From an uncultured Eubacterium sp. (GTDB lineage Bacteria; Bacillota; Clostridia; Lachnospirales; Lachnospiraceae): a stretch of 53,651 bases of DNA. The DNA lies in assembly GCA_947385775.1 (NCBI GenBank), contig CANDMI010000019.1:1-53651 (forward strand), written 5' to 3'. The position numbers and the translations under genes are program-made. Under the pieces are notes generated by a model. The model saw only the letters and a list, made by a program, of their open reading frames with translations, was not told where the DNA came from and made no database searches. Shown piece after piece: positions 42,751 through 50,999 of this stretch (within the stretch, counting starts at the first letter, position 1; each line of letters opens with the position of its first letter).

Positions 42751-43728
42751 ATGAAAGTGGAAATATTAGCAGCGCTCAGAGAAACTGACGGATATGTATC
42801 AGGGCAGGATCTATGCGAAAAATTTGGCGTTTCCCGTACAGCAATATGGAAAGCGATTAATCAGCTGAAACTATCTGGTTATGAAATTGAAGCAGTCCAA
42901 AACCGTGGTTACCGTATTGTATCCACGCCAGATATCTTGAGTGAAAATGAATTAAGAAGTATTCGGAAAACAAAGTGGCTTGGAAATAAGATTATCTATG
43001 AACCGGTTATGGTTTCCACAAATACAAAAGCGATGCAGCTGGCGGAGGAAGGCGTTCCCCATGGGACGCTAGTGGTCACAGATAAGCAGATGAGCGGACG
43101 CGGGCGCCGGGGCAGGAAGTGGGAAACGCCTGCCGGACTTGCGATAGCGATGACGTTTTTGCTAAGGCCGGACATCATCCCGAACAACGCTTCGATGCTG
43201 ACTATCGTGGCTGCGATGGCTGTGGTAAAAGGCATAGAAGCGGAAACAGGTTTAAGGGCTGGCATCAAATGGCCAAATGATGTAGTGATAAATCGGAAGA
43301 AAGTATGCGGCATATTAACGGAAATGAGCGCGCAAAGCGATTATGTCAACCATATTGTAATCGGGATAGGCATCAATGTGCACGTAAATGAGTTTCCAGA
43401 AGAATTTCAGGATATGGCGACTTCTTTAGACAGCGAATATGGGAAAAAGATCAACCGTTCTGCATTGATTGAGCGTATCTGTGAATTTTTCGAAGACTAT
43501 TATGAAGTATTTCTGCAAACAGAGGATCTGGCGGCGTTTGTCAAAGAGTATAATTCGTATTTGGTAAATTTAAACCAGTCCGTGCGCGTGCTTGACCCGA
43601 AAGAGCCATTTGAGGGAAAGGCGCGCGGCATTACAGCCAGAGGAGAGCTTTTGGTAGACACCTGGGAGTCCAGGCGGCTGGTGTCTTCGGGAGAAGTGTC
43701 GGTGCGTGGGCTGTATGGGTATGTGTAA
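42751..43728 (+). CDS. birA: Bifunctional biotin ligase / biotin operon repressor
   Basis: A 325-residue protein that activates biotin and attaches it to carboxylases, and probably represses biotin genes. The N-terminal winged helix is present (SGQDLCEKFGVSRTAIWKAI, residues 18-37). The ligase core has the ATP/biotin loop GRGRRGRKWETPAG (about 114), the IKWPNDVVINRKKVCGIL block (about 169) and the C-terminal SH3-like cap (ARGITARGELLVDT). AGAGGG precedes the ATG. Upstream, ATGCCGC (42699) and GCGGCAT (42718) form a small hairpin. It heads a birA, DUF6145-like, coaX, dusB run. Confidence 0.95.
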   Translation: MKVEILAALRETDGYVSGQDLCEKFGVSRTAIWKAINQLKLSGYEIEAVQNRGYRIVSTPDILSENELRSIRKTKWLGNKIIYEPVMVSTNTKAMQLAEEGVPHGTLVVTDKQMSGRGRRGRKWETPAGLAIAMTFLLRPDIIPNNASMLTIVAAMAVVKGIEAETGLRAGIKWPNDVVINRKKVCGILTEMSAQSDYVNHIVIGIGINVHVNEFPEEFQDMATSLDSEYGKKINRSALIERICEFFEDYYEVFLQTEDLAAFVKEYNSYLVNLNQSVRVLDPKEPFEGKARGITARGELLVDTWESRRLVSSGEVSVRGLYGYV

Positions 43729-43770
43729 CATAGTTGCGTTTGGACGTTAGGAGCATTAAAGGGAAAAGTC

Positions 43771-44109
43771 ATGTATCAGCAGGAAGTCGTATTGTGCGGG
43801 GCAAGCGCATATACACAAAAATATTATTTGAATGAAGATTTTATGGGCCTTCCGCAGCAGGTCAAGGACGAGCTAAAAATTATGTGCGTCCTGTACACAG
43901 CGGATGTGGGGGGAACCTTGCAGCTTGTATTTGATGAAGAAGGGAATCTGAATTTCCGCACGGATTACGAAGAAGGCGATTTCGCGTTTGACGAGATCGG
44001 CAGCGTCTTAAAGATCAAGCAGGCAAGGCAGGAAAAGCAGGATTTATTAAAAGCTTTGGAAATGTATTTTAAAGTTTTTTTCCTGGGCGAAGATTTAATG
44101 GAGGAATAA
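43771..44109 (+). CDS. DUF6145-like small protein
   Basis: A 112-residue soluble protein ([59 protein letters not shown]). I recall this family, named DUF6145, sitting between birA and coaX in Lachnospiraceae; its role is unknown. It ends 2 bp before coaX and so is likely co-translated with it. The linkage of biotin ligase and pantothenate kinase might hint at cofactor metabolism, but nothing in the sequence shows catalysis. Confidence 0.78.
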   Translation: MYQQEVVLCGASAYTQKYYLNEDFMGLPQQVKDELKIMCVLYTADVGGTLQLVFDEEGNLNFRTDYEEGDFAFDEIGSVLKIKQARQEKQDLLKALEMYFKVFFLGEDLMEE

Positions 44110-44111
44110 AA

Positions 44112-44882
44112 ATGCTGTTAGTGATGGATGTTGGAAACACAAATATTACATTGGGCGTATTTTGCGGCGAAAAACTGGAAATCACCTTTCGCATCACGAC
44201 AAAGATCCCAAGGACTTCCGACGAGTATGGGATCATTGTGACGGATTTGCTGCGGCTAAACCAGGTTGCGGTTTCGGATATCCAGGCGGTCGTCATATCG
44301 TCGGTGGTTCCAAATGTCATGCATTCTTTGACCAGCGCGATCATAAAATACATCAAGGTGACTCCGTTAATTGTCGCGCCGGGCGTTAAGACAGGCATTC
44401 GGATCGCGACGGAAGACCCGCGGTCAGTCGGCGCGGACCGGATCGTGGACGCGGTTGGCGCATATGGGCTTTATGGAGGGCCTGTGCTTGTCTTAGATTA
44501 TGGGACGGCTACAACGTATGATCTGGTGGATGCGGACGGCGCGTTTGTGGCGGGGGTTACCGCGCCAGGCATCCGCACTTCGGCGCAGGCGCTGTGGAAG
44601 GATGCGGCGAAGCTTCCGGAAATAGAGATCGTAAAGCCAAAATCGATCCTTGCGCAGGAGACGATCAGCAGTATGCAGGCGGGCCTTGTGTTCGGTCAGA
44701 TCGGGCAGACAGAGTATATCGTTGAGCATATGAAAAAAGAAGCTTCCTATGATAATATAAAAGTGGTGGCGACCGGGGGGCTGGGGAAGCTGATCGCTTC
44801 CGAAACAGACAGCATCGATGTGTACGACCCGAATCTTACGCTACAGGGTATGCGCCTGATTTATGAAAAACAAAAGCAATAA
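44112..44882 (+). CDS. coaX: Type III pantothenate kinase
   Basis: A 256-residue cytosolic kinase of the ASKHA fold, carrying out the first step of coenzyme A synthesis. The phosphate loop is [12 protein letters not shown] (residues 5-16). [12 protein letters not shown] (about 107), [14 protein letters not shown] (about 126) and [14 protein letters not shown] (about 147) are typical of Coa[12 protein letters not shown] near the end closes the active site. It starts 2 bp after the DUF6145-like gene and is followed by dusB after 27 bp. Confidence 0.96.
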   Translation: MLLVMDVGNTNITLGVFCGEKLEITFRITTKIPRTSDEYGIIVTDLLRLNQVAVSDIQAVVISSVVPNVMHSLTSAIIKYIKVTPLIVAPGVKTGIRIATEDPRSVGADRIVDAVGAYGLYGGPVLVLDYGTATTYDLVDADGAFVAGVTAPGIRTSAQALWKDAAKLPEIEIVKPKSILAQETISSMQAGLVFGQIGQTEYIVEHMKKEASYDNIKVVATGGLGKLIASETDSIDVYDPNLTLQGMRLIYEKQKQ

Positions 44883-44909
44883 AAAGGCATTTCATTAAGG
44901 TAAAAAAGA

Positions 44910-45884
44910 ATGGATCAGTTAAAAATTGGAACGGTGACGTTAAAAAACCGTCTGATACTTGGGCCGATGGCAGGTGTGACAGACCTGCCATTTCGCGTGC
45001 TTTGCGCGAAGCAGGGCGTGGGGCTAGTCTGTATGGAAATGGTCAGCGCGAAAGGGCTTTATTACAAAAATAAAAATACGGCGGCTTTGCTTCAAACAGA
45101 CGAGCGGGAGCATCCAGCGTCCTTGCAGCTATTTGGCTCTGACCCGGAGATCATGGCGGAGGTGGCGAAAAAAATCGAGGAGCTTCCATTTGAAATTTTA
45201 GATATCAATATGGGCTGCCCTGTGCCAAAGGTCGTGTCAAATGGAGAAGGCTCCGCCCTGATGAAAAATCCGGTATTGGCCGGCCAGATTATCGAAAAAG
45301 TCTCTTCGGCGATCCAAAAGCCTGTGACGGTTAAAATCCGAAAAGGCTTTGACGACGCTCATGTAAACGCCGTGGAGATGGCTCATATCGCGCAGGAGTG
45401 CGGCGCGCTTGCCATAGCCGTGCATGGCAGGACAAGGGAACAGTATTATTCCGGTAAGGCGGATTGGGACATTATTCGTAAGGTAAAAGAAGCGGTGTCT
45501 ATTCCGGTGATCGGAAACGGCGACATTCGCTGTGCGAAGGATGTGCTTAGCATGGAAAAACAGACCGGATGCGATGGATTTATGATCGCCCGGGGAGCGC
45601 AGGGAAACCCGTGGATCTTTTCGCAGATCATTCAATGCCTGGAAACCGGAGAGCAGCCAAAGGCGCCAAGCGCAAGGCAGGCGGCGGATATGGTATTGCT
45701 CCATGCGAAGATGATGCTGGAATATAAGGGCGCGTATACCGGAATCCGTGAGATGCGAAAGCATGCGGCATGGTATACAGCCGGGTTTAAAAACGCCGCG
45801 AAGCTGCGGCGCAGCTTAAATGAGGTAGAGGATTATGCAAAGCTGGAAGAATTGATGGAGCTATTTGTAAAAAACTGCGGTTAA
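44910..45884 (+). CDS. dusB: tRNA-dihydrouridine synthase (DusB type)
   Basis: A 324-residue FMN-dependent reductase that converts uridine to dihydrouridine in tRNA. It is a TIM barrel starting LILGPMAGVTDLPFR. The catalytic Cys is in DINMGCPVPKVVSNGEGSAL (about residue 100). VKIRKGF (about 140), HGRTREQYYSGKADW (about 173), PVIGNGDI and DGFMIARGAQGNPW (about 225) follow. The C-terminal helical tRNA-binding domain is complete. It is the last gene of the birA-coaX-dusB run. An inverted-repeat stretch follows it. Confidence 0.95.
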   Translation: MDQLKIGTVTLKNRLILGPMAGVTDLPFRVLCAKQGVGLVCMEMVSAKGLYYKNKNTAALLQTDEREHPASLQLFGSDPEIMAEVAKKIEELPFEILDINMGCPVPKVVSNGEGSALMKNPVLAGQIIEKVSSAIQKPVTVKIRKGFDDAHVNAVEMAHIAQECGALAIAVHGRTREQYYSGKADWDIIRKVKEAVSIPVIGNGDIRCAKDVLSMEKQTGCDGFMIARGAQGNPWIFSQIIQCLETGEQPKAPSARQAADMVLLHAKMMLEYKGAYTGIREMRKHAAWYTAGFKNAAKLRRSLNEVEDYAKLEELMELFVKNCG

Positions 45885-45885
45885 A

Positions 45886-45984
45886 TATACTCACGAGCGA
45901 TAAAGTTTAGCATTTAGCATATGATTCAAGATAACAACGCTCGTGAGTCGGCGTTATTGGCAGATTTTTGTGATCGTGAGTATA
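45886..45984. repeat. Nested inverted repeats after dusB
   Basis: TATACTCACGA (45886-45896) matches the reverse complement of TCGTGAGTATA (45974-45984). A second partner, CGCTCGTGAGT (45938-45948), pairs with ACTCACGAGCG (45889-45899). The left arm can thus form either of two hairpins. No T run follows directly, so it is not a standard terminator. It could be a small repeat element of about 99 bp. Confidence 0.55.
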
Positions 45985-46059
45985 AATAAAAGAATGAAAA
46001 AAGGGGGCGTTTGCATATATTGAAGAAAGGAAGAGAAAAGTAAAAAGGACGGCATTTTT

Positions 46060-46635
46060 ATGAGGGTTTTAGATTATTGGAGAAAATGGGTCCGAAAATT
46101 TAAGAAGAGCAAAAAGGATGCGTTTGTTCCGATAAGCGGCGGGAAGGCAGACGTATTTTCCCCGCTGACCTATCATAATCCATGCATTTCCAAAATGCGG
46201 AGCGTTGTGGAGCGCGTGATCGCGGACCGGGAGGTCACGTTTCAGAAACTGGAGCTTGTGATCTTAGACGCGCAGTCCGGACAGGATGTCAAAGATGATT
46301 TTGATATCCAGGATACGCTGTCTCAGCTTGCCAATGGGTTGAATTATCTTTTGCTCGTTACGGACAGGCCGGATTTTTATGAAGATTTTGTGTATGATAT
46401 GTACGAGGAAAATGGGCTGATCGTCCAGCACGCCCCAAAGTCTGTATGTGAGAGAGTCCGGGGGAATTTCGTCCTGGATTTTGAGCGGGAGGGGGAGGCG
46501 CCAAAAGAAAGTATGCTGCGCCCTGGCGTTATTTACGTTCCAATCTACAAAAAGCCATGGGAAATTGGCGAAAACCTTGACATTAAGGTGCCTGTTGGTT
46601 ATAATACATTGGTTATTGAGGGAGTGTTGTCCTGA
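46060..46635 (+). CDS. Conserved hypothetical protein
   Basis: A 191-residue soluble protein that I do not recognise. It has a basic N-terminus (YWRKWVRKFKKSKKD), a middle LVILDAQSGQDVKDDFDIQD and TLSQLANGLNYLLLVTDRPD, and a C-terminal VPIYKKPWEIGENLDIKVPV. No signal peptide or membrane helix is seen. Its ATG is preceded by a weak purine-rich leader. It lies 94 bp before greA, with AGAAATAAGAT repeats between. Confidence 0.65.
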   Translation: MRVLDYWRKWVRKFKKSKKDAFVPISGGKADVFSPLTYHNPCISKMRSVVERVIADREVTFQKLELVILDAQSGQDVKDDFDIQDTLSQLANGLNYLLLVTDRPDFYEDFVYDMYEENGLIVQHAPKSVCERVRGNFVLDFEREGEAPKESMLRPGVIYVPIYKKPWEIGENLDIKVPVGYNTLVIEGVLS

Positions 46636-46729
46636 TCAGAAATAAGATTAGAAATAAGATCAGGGATAAAAACGATGCAGCTGTTATGGATGCGTCATCT
46701 TTAAGTTATTCAAGAAAGGTTGAAGTGTA

Positions 46730-47212
46730 ATGGAAAAGAAAAATATTTTAACTTATGAGGGTTTACAGAAGCTGGAAAATGAATTACAGGATCTAAAGCT
46801 CGTAAAGCGTAAGGAGATTGCGCAAAAAATCAAGGAGGCGAGGGAGCAGGGGGATTTATCCGAGAATGCCGAGTACGATGCAGCCAAAGATGAACAGCGT
46901 GATATTGAGGCCCGTATTGAAGAACTGGAAAAGATTTTAAAGAACGCCGAGGTTGTCGTAGAAGAAGAAGTGGATCTGGATAAGATCAACGTCGGCTGTC
47001 TTGTGAAGATATTAGATTGTGAATTTGATGAAGAACTGGAATATAAGATTGTAGGCTCCACGGAAGCCAACAGCTTAAAAGGAAAGATTTCAAATGAATC
47101 CCCGGTCGGACGCGCTTTGATCGGGCATAAGGTCGGAGATTTTGTGGACGTTGAGACGCAGTCAGGCATGCTGCGATATAAAGTGTTGGAAATTCAAAGG
47201 TCAAACGTATAG
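46730..47212 (+). CDS. greA: Transcription elongation factor GreA
   Basis: A 160-residue factor that rescues backtracked RNA polymerase by stimulating transcript cleavage. The N-terminal coiled coil has the acidic tip DLSENAEYDAAKDEQ (about residue 43), and the C-terminal FKBP-like domain ends with ISNESPVGRALIGHKVGD (about 122). AAAGG lies before the ATG. It is followed after 19 bp by lysS, an arrangement common in Clostridia. Confidence 0.96.
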   Translation: MEKKNILTYEGLQKLENELQDLKLVKRKEIAQKIKEAREQGDLSENAEYDAAKDEQRDIEARIEELEKILKNAEVVVEEEVDLDKINVGCLVKILDCEFDEELEYKIVGSTEANSLKGKISNESPVGRALIGHKVGDFVDVETQSGMLRYKVLEIQRSNV

Positions 47213-47231
47213 ATGGCATTAGGAGGAAGAA

Positions 47232-48719
47232 ATGGCTGGGCAGCAGAATAAGCAACAGGACGTGAACCAATTATTAAAGGTCCGCAGGGAAAAATTAAAG
47301 GAATTACAGGAAAATGGAAAAGACCCGTTCCAGGTCACGAAATACGATGTAACGCACCACAGCATAGAAATCAAAGAAAATTTCGAACAGCTTGAAAACC
47401 AGGAAGCGTCGATTGCAGGGCGCATGATGTTTAAACGCGTTATGGGAAAAGCGTCCTTTTGCAATATCCAGGATTTGCAGGGAAATATCCAGGCATACGT
47501 GGCGCGGGACGACATTGGCGAGGACAATTATAAGGATTTTAAGAAATATGACGTGGGCGATATCATAGGCATCCGGGGCTTTGTGTTTAAAACAAAAACC
47601 GGGGAAATATCAATTCACGCAAAGGAAGTTACATTATTATCGAAAAGCTTGCAGATCCTGCCGGAAAAATATCACGGCCTTACGGACACAGACATCCGGT
47701 ATCGGCAAAGATACGTGGACTTGATCATGAACGCGGACGTGAAGGACGCTTTTATAAAGCGCTCTAAGGTGATCAGCAGCATCCGGCGTTTTTTGGAAAA
47801 GGAGGATTTTATCGAGGTGGAAACGCCGATGCTTGTGTCCAATGCGGGCGGCGCGGCGGCAAGGCCATTCGAAACGCACTTTAATGCGTTAAACGAAGAC
47901 TTGAAGCTTCGTATCTCTCTTGAATTATATTTAAAAAGGCTGATCGTAGGCGGGATGGAACGCGTATTCGAAATCGGCAGGGTATTTCGCAACGAGGGGC
48001 TGGATACGCGCCACAATCCAGAATTTACGCTTATGGAATTGTACCAGGCGTACACGGATTATCACGGCATGATGGATTTAACAGAAAACCTTTACCGTTA
48101 TGTCGCAAAAGAGGTAAACGGTTCTTTGATCGTTACTTATGGCGAACATACAATTGATTTTTCCAAGCCGTTTGAACGTATCACCATGGTTGACGCGGTA
48201 AAAAAATACGCGGGCGTTGATTTTATGGAAATTGAGACCACGGAGGAAGCCAAAAAGCTTGCCGACGAACATCACGTCGAATATGAGGACAGGCACAAGA
48301 AAGGCGATATTTTAAGCCTGTTTTTTGAGCAGTTCGCAGAAGAGCATTTGATCCAGCCTACCTTTGTGATGGACCATCCGGTTGAAATCTCGCCATTGAC
48401 AAAGAAAAAGCCAGACAACCCAGACTACGTGGAACGCTTTGAGTTTTTCTTAAACGGATGGGAGATGGCAAACGCCTATTCCGAATTAAACGACCCGATC
48501 GACCAGCGCGCCCGCTTCGAAGAGCAAGAGAAAGCTTTCGCAGCCGGCGATGCGGAGGCAAACCATACGGACGAGGACTTCTTAAATGCATTGAGCATCG
48601 GCATGCCGCCGACAGGAGGAATCGGGTTTGGGATTGACCGGATGGTGATGATCATGACGGGGTCGCTGGCGATACGGGATGTGTTGTTGTTCCCGACGAT
48701 GAAGAGCATTGATAAGTAA
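47232..48719 (+). CDS. lysS: Lysine--tRNA ligase (class II)
   Basis: A 495-residue enzyme that charges tRNA-Lys. The N-terminal OB-fold (about residues 55-150) has IAGRMMFKRVMGKASF. Motif 1 surrounds FIEVETPMLVSNAGGAAARP (about 193), motif 2 is RVFEIGRVFRNEGLDTRHNP (about 240) and motif 3 is GIGFGIDRMVM (about 463). Active-site EFFLNGWEMANAYSELNDP (about 400) is intact. AGGAGG precedes the ATG. It is the last chromosomal gene before the integrated element. Confidence 0.97.
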   Translation: MAGQQNKQQDVNQLLKVRREKLKELQENGKDPFQVTKYDVTHHSIEIKENFEQLENQEASIAGRMMFKRVMGKASFCNIQDLQGNIQAYVARDDIGEDNYKDFKKYDVGDIIGIRGFVFKTKTGEISIHAKEVTLLSKSLQILPEKYHGLTDTDIRYRQRYVDLIMNADVKDAFIKRSKVISSIRRFLEKEDFIEVETPMLVSNAGGAAARPFETHFNALNEDLKLRISLELYLKRLIVGGMERVFEIGRVFRNEGLDTRHNPEFTLMELYQAYTDYHGMMDLTENLYRYVAKEVNGSLIVTYGEHTIDFSKPFERITMVDAVKKYAGVDFMEIETTEEAKKLADEHHVEYEDRHKKGDILSLFFEQFAEEHLIQPTFVMDHPVEISPLTKKKPDNPDYVERFEFFLNGWEMANAYSELNDPIDQRARFEEQEKAFAAGDAEANHTDEDFLNALSIGMPPTGGIGFGIDRMVMIMTGSLAIRDVLLFPTMKSIDK

Positions 48720-48782
48720 AAAGACTTGAAAACCGCATAAATAAAGCATTTCTTAAGTATTAGATAAAGATTATATGGTGAT

Positions 48783-48830
48783 TTTACACGGACTTTACAC
48801 GGATTGCATTTCGTAATGTGTAAACCGTGT
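48783..48830. repeat. TTTACACGGA repeats, possible integrase arm or attachment sites
   Basis: TTTACACGGA occurs at 48783-48792 and 48794-48803 in direct orientation with an 11-bp period. GTGTAAA and ACCGTGT (48818-48830) carry the same words inverted. They lie between lysS and the first gene of the element, where a left attachment region should be. Confidence 0.4.
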
Positions 48831-48840
48831 AGAGGGAAGA

Positions 48841-48873
48841 AAAGACTATCAGCAGTTGCCGGTAGTCTTTTTA
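48841..48873. terminator. Hairpin terminator between lysS and the element
   Basis: AAAAGACTA (48841-48849) pairs with TAGTCTTTTT (48864-48873), with A and T runs outside the stem, so it can stop transcripts from both directions. Confidence 0.7.
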
Positions 48874-48941
48874 TATTGTATTCTATACATTTGCTATAAC
48901 GAAAATGGTATTGACTTGTTTAAAGTTAGAAAATGTAGTAA

Positions 48942-49934
48942 TCATTGTTTCTTTTTAGGTTTTGATTTGGGATATAATCTTTCGAGTTTGTCTTGTGCTT
49001 CTTCCTTGTGCCTTGTTAATTCATCTATTTGATTATCAGTATAAATGTCCAGTTTAATTCTTGAAGTAATATTATGGGCAAGGCATGGAAATTCTTTCCA
49101 TTCCCCAGTTGCGTCATGATGTACAAGTTGCAAGGCATAATTAGGAGTAAATGGAAATTGTTCTTTATATGTTTTCTTTTCTTTTTCTTTTATTTCATCG
49201 TCTATTTTCTGAATTTCGTCTTGTATCTTTTCTTTTGGAGGGGTGTATTCACAAGATGAAATATCAGCTTTTTGTGTTTCTTCCTTATCTTTTATTCTGG
49301 TTATGGATTGCATTATCCATGAGTAGAATATATTTTCTGAAATATCTGATACATAAAAACTGATATTCCTATCATCTATAAGTGATTTATCCTCAAAAGT
49401 GATTGTATTTGAGCCGCTACCGTCATTTTCAACAGTATGCGAATAATCTTTAAACCAATAACAAAATAGATAGTCTAATAGTTGTCTGCACCGTTTACTT
49501 TTTAACATAAAATTTAAAAGAAAAACAATGCGCTTTCCGAAATAATGTTCAAATATTTTTGAGGGTTCAGTTATATCTTTAGATTTTTCTAATATTTCTA
49601 CTGTGTCATAGTCAAGACCAGTAACTATTGATGCGTGTTTAGTATCTTTTCTAAACTCTTTTTCTTCATTTTCGCCAGTTAAATATGTTATATCACAATC
49701 TAATATTTTTGATAATTCATTTACAATTTCAAGATTTGGAACTCGCATATTAGATTCGCTAAGACTTTCATAATGTTGGTAAGTTCTAGGATTAATTTCC
49801 AATTTTTCTGCAACTTCTTCTTGCTTAAGTTTTCTGTATTCCCTAACTTCTTTTAAGCGACTGGCAAATGTATAAGAAAATTCATATGAGCATTTGGAAG
49901 AATTTCTTTCGTCAACCTTATTTGTTCGTATCAA
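48942..49934 (-). CDS. Xre-family transcriptional regulator (element repressor)
   Basis: A 330-residue regulator. The helix-turn-helix lies at about residues 24-75 (LKEVREYRKLKQEEVAEKLE; INPRTYQHYESL; LSKILDCDITYLTGENE). The rest is a long unassigned domain: a helical middle (VFLLNFMLKSKRCRQLLDYL) and a Lys/Glu coiled coil toward the end (KIDDEIKEKEKKTYKEQ). The size and divergent position fit a master repressor of a mobile element (Stl-like role); the C-terminal part may sense an inducer. The start is TTG at 49934 with GGAGG upstream; the repeat AACC..TTTGTTCGT overlaps this start, so autoregulation is likely. Confidence 0.82.
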   Translation of the reverse strand: MIRTNKVDERNSSKCSYEFSYTFASRLKEVREYRKLKQEEVAEKLEINPRTYQHYESLSESNMRVPNLEIVNELSKILDCDITYLTGENEEKEFRKDTKHASIVTGLDYDTVEILEKSKDITEPSKIFEHYFGKRIVFLLNFMLKSKRCRQLLDYLFCYWFKDYSHTVENDGSGSNTITFEDKSLIDDRNISFYVSDISENIFYSWIMQSITRIKDKEETQKADISSCEYTPPKEKIQDEIQKIDDEIKEKEKKTYKEQFPFTPNYALQLVHHDATGEWKEFPCLAHNITSRIKLDIYTDNQIDELTRHKEEAQDKLERLYPKSKPKKKQ

Positions 49935-49987
49935 TTTTTAAACCTCCTAAAATAAGAACCTTTTTTAACCGTGTTTGTTCGTCTAAA
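49914..49987. promoter_or_regulatory. Paired operator-like direct repeats between repressor and excisionase genes
   Basis: Two related 21-bp sequences share AACC-N-T-N-TTTGTTCGT-N-T-N-AA, at 49914-49934 and 49967-49987. Their starts are 53 bp apart, about five helical turns, so a bound repressor could contact both on one DNA face. The first covers the repressor start; the second lies where the rightward promoter should be. Confidence 0.5.
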
Positions 49988-50048
49988 ACCATGTTAGCAT
50001 AAATTCATGCAGGGCGCAATGCAAATGTAAGATTTGGAGGTAAAGAAA

Positions 50049-50234
50049 TTGAATAAAGCACAGTTTTCAAATGAAATTATTAAACTTTGTACAGTTCGAC
50101 AGGCGGTAGATAGGTATAAAATCGGCAGAACTTCTTTAATGCAACTTGCAGAGCGTGAAAATGCAGTACGCAGGTTTGGGAGATCGGTTCGCATTGATGT
50201 TGAAGTGTTAGACAAGGCGATTGAACAATATTAA
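50049..50234 (+). CDS. Small excisionase-like DNA-binding protein (DUF6462-like)
   Basis: A 61-residue protein with an AlpA/excisionase-type helix-turn-helix: TVRQAVDRYKIGRTSLMQLA and the wing AVRRFGRSVRIDVEVLDKAI. Such proteins switch on or help excise mobile elements. The start is the TTG at 50049 with GGAGG eight bases before; a further in-frame TTG at 50034 overlaps that ribosome site and is unlikely. It is the first gene of the rightward operon. Confidence 0.8.
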   Translation: MNKAQFSNEIIKLCTVRQAVDRYKIGRTSLMQLAERENAVRRFGRSVRIDVEVLDKAIEQY

Positions 50235-50246
50235 GGCGGCGATGAT

Positions 50247-50999
50247 ATGAAATCAGATTTTACACTTGCCAAAGAGGAATTGAGCCGCATAGGGATATTG
50301 CGAGTGAGTAAGGATTTTTACACAGAGCCGAAAAGAAAAGGTTCTGTATATTTTGTAAAATCCCCGGCAACGCATGATAAGACAGCTTCACTTGCATTAT
50401 ATCCTAACTCAAATAGATTTACGGATTTTGCTAACGGTAACTTATCGGGCGATTGCATTGCTTTTGTGGCATATATCAGAAATATCAATCAATGGGAAGC
50501 ATTACAGACATTAAAAGACTTTTACGGATTGGCAGATGTAAGGGAGCAGGAGAAAGAGGAAATTAAGCGGCGCATATTGGCACAGCAGGAACAGGAACGC
50601 CGGAAAGAAGTACGAAAACAATCCTTTTATCTGGCGTTATCTGGCGAAATAGACCGTTTGAAGCGGTGGAAGCATATTTATAGGACAAGCATAGAAAAGC
50701 GGCTATATGAGCCATTTTCTGACGAATGGTGCTATTGCGTGACGGAACTGCAAAAGACGGAATACAAGCTAGACATTTTGACCGGGGTAGACTGCAAGGC
50801 ATACCCACGCATGAAAGCGTACCATGAGAATTTACCGTCTGACCGTTATAAATGGCTATTAGATGTTCTGGCGGTTCTGGCAGAGTGCGGCGCATTTACA
50901 GCCACAAGGGAAGAAATAAAAGAAATCACAGCGCAACGGGATTTTGAATTGACAAGGAAGCCGGGGGCAGCAGTTAGGAGGTGCGGCGTTGAGTGGTAA
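50247..50999 (+). CDS. Primase-like protein with a degenerate CHC2 domain
   Basis: A 250-residue protein. Residues about 30-100 resemble the CHC2 zinc-finger part of DnaG-type primases (KSPATHDKTASLALYPNSNR; FTDFANGNLSGDCIAFV). The usual zinc cysteines are mostly missing: the first CPFH-like site reads SPATH, and the second reads FTDFANGNLSGD. Residues 105-250 are helical and basic without a recognised domain. No catalytic Toprim is present. It probably works with the next protein, whose gene overlaps it by 11 bp. The start has GGCGGCGAT before the ATG. Confidence 0.7.
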   Translation: MKSDFTLAKEELSRIGILRVSKDFYTEPKRKGSVYFVKSPATHDKTASLALYPNSNRFTDFANGNLSGDCIAFVAYIRNINQWEALQTLKDFYGLADVREQEKEEIKRRILAQQEQERRKEVRKQSFYLALSGEIDRLKRWKHIYRTSIEKRLYEPFSDEWCYCVTELQKTEYKLDILTGVDCKAYPRMKAYHENLPSDRYKWLLDVLAVLAECGAFTATREEIKEITAQRDFELTRKPGAAVRRCGVEW

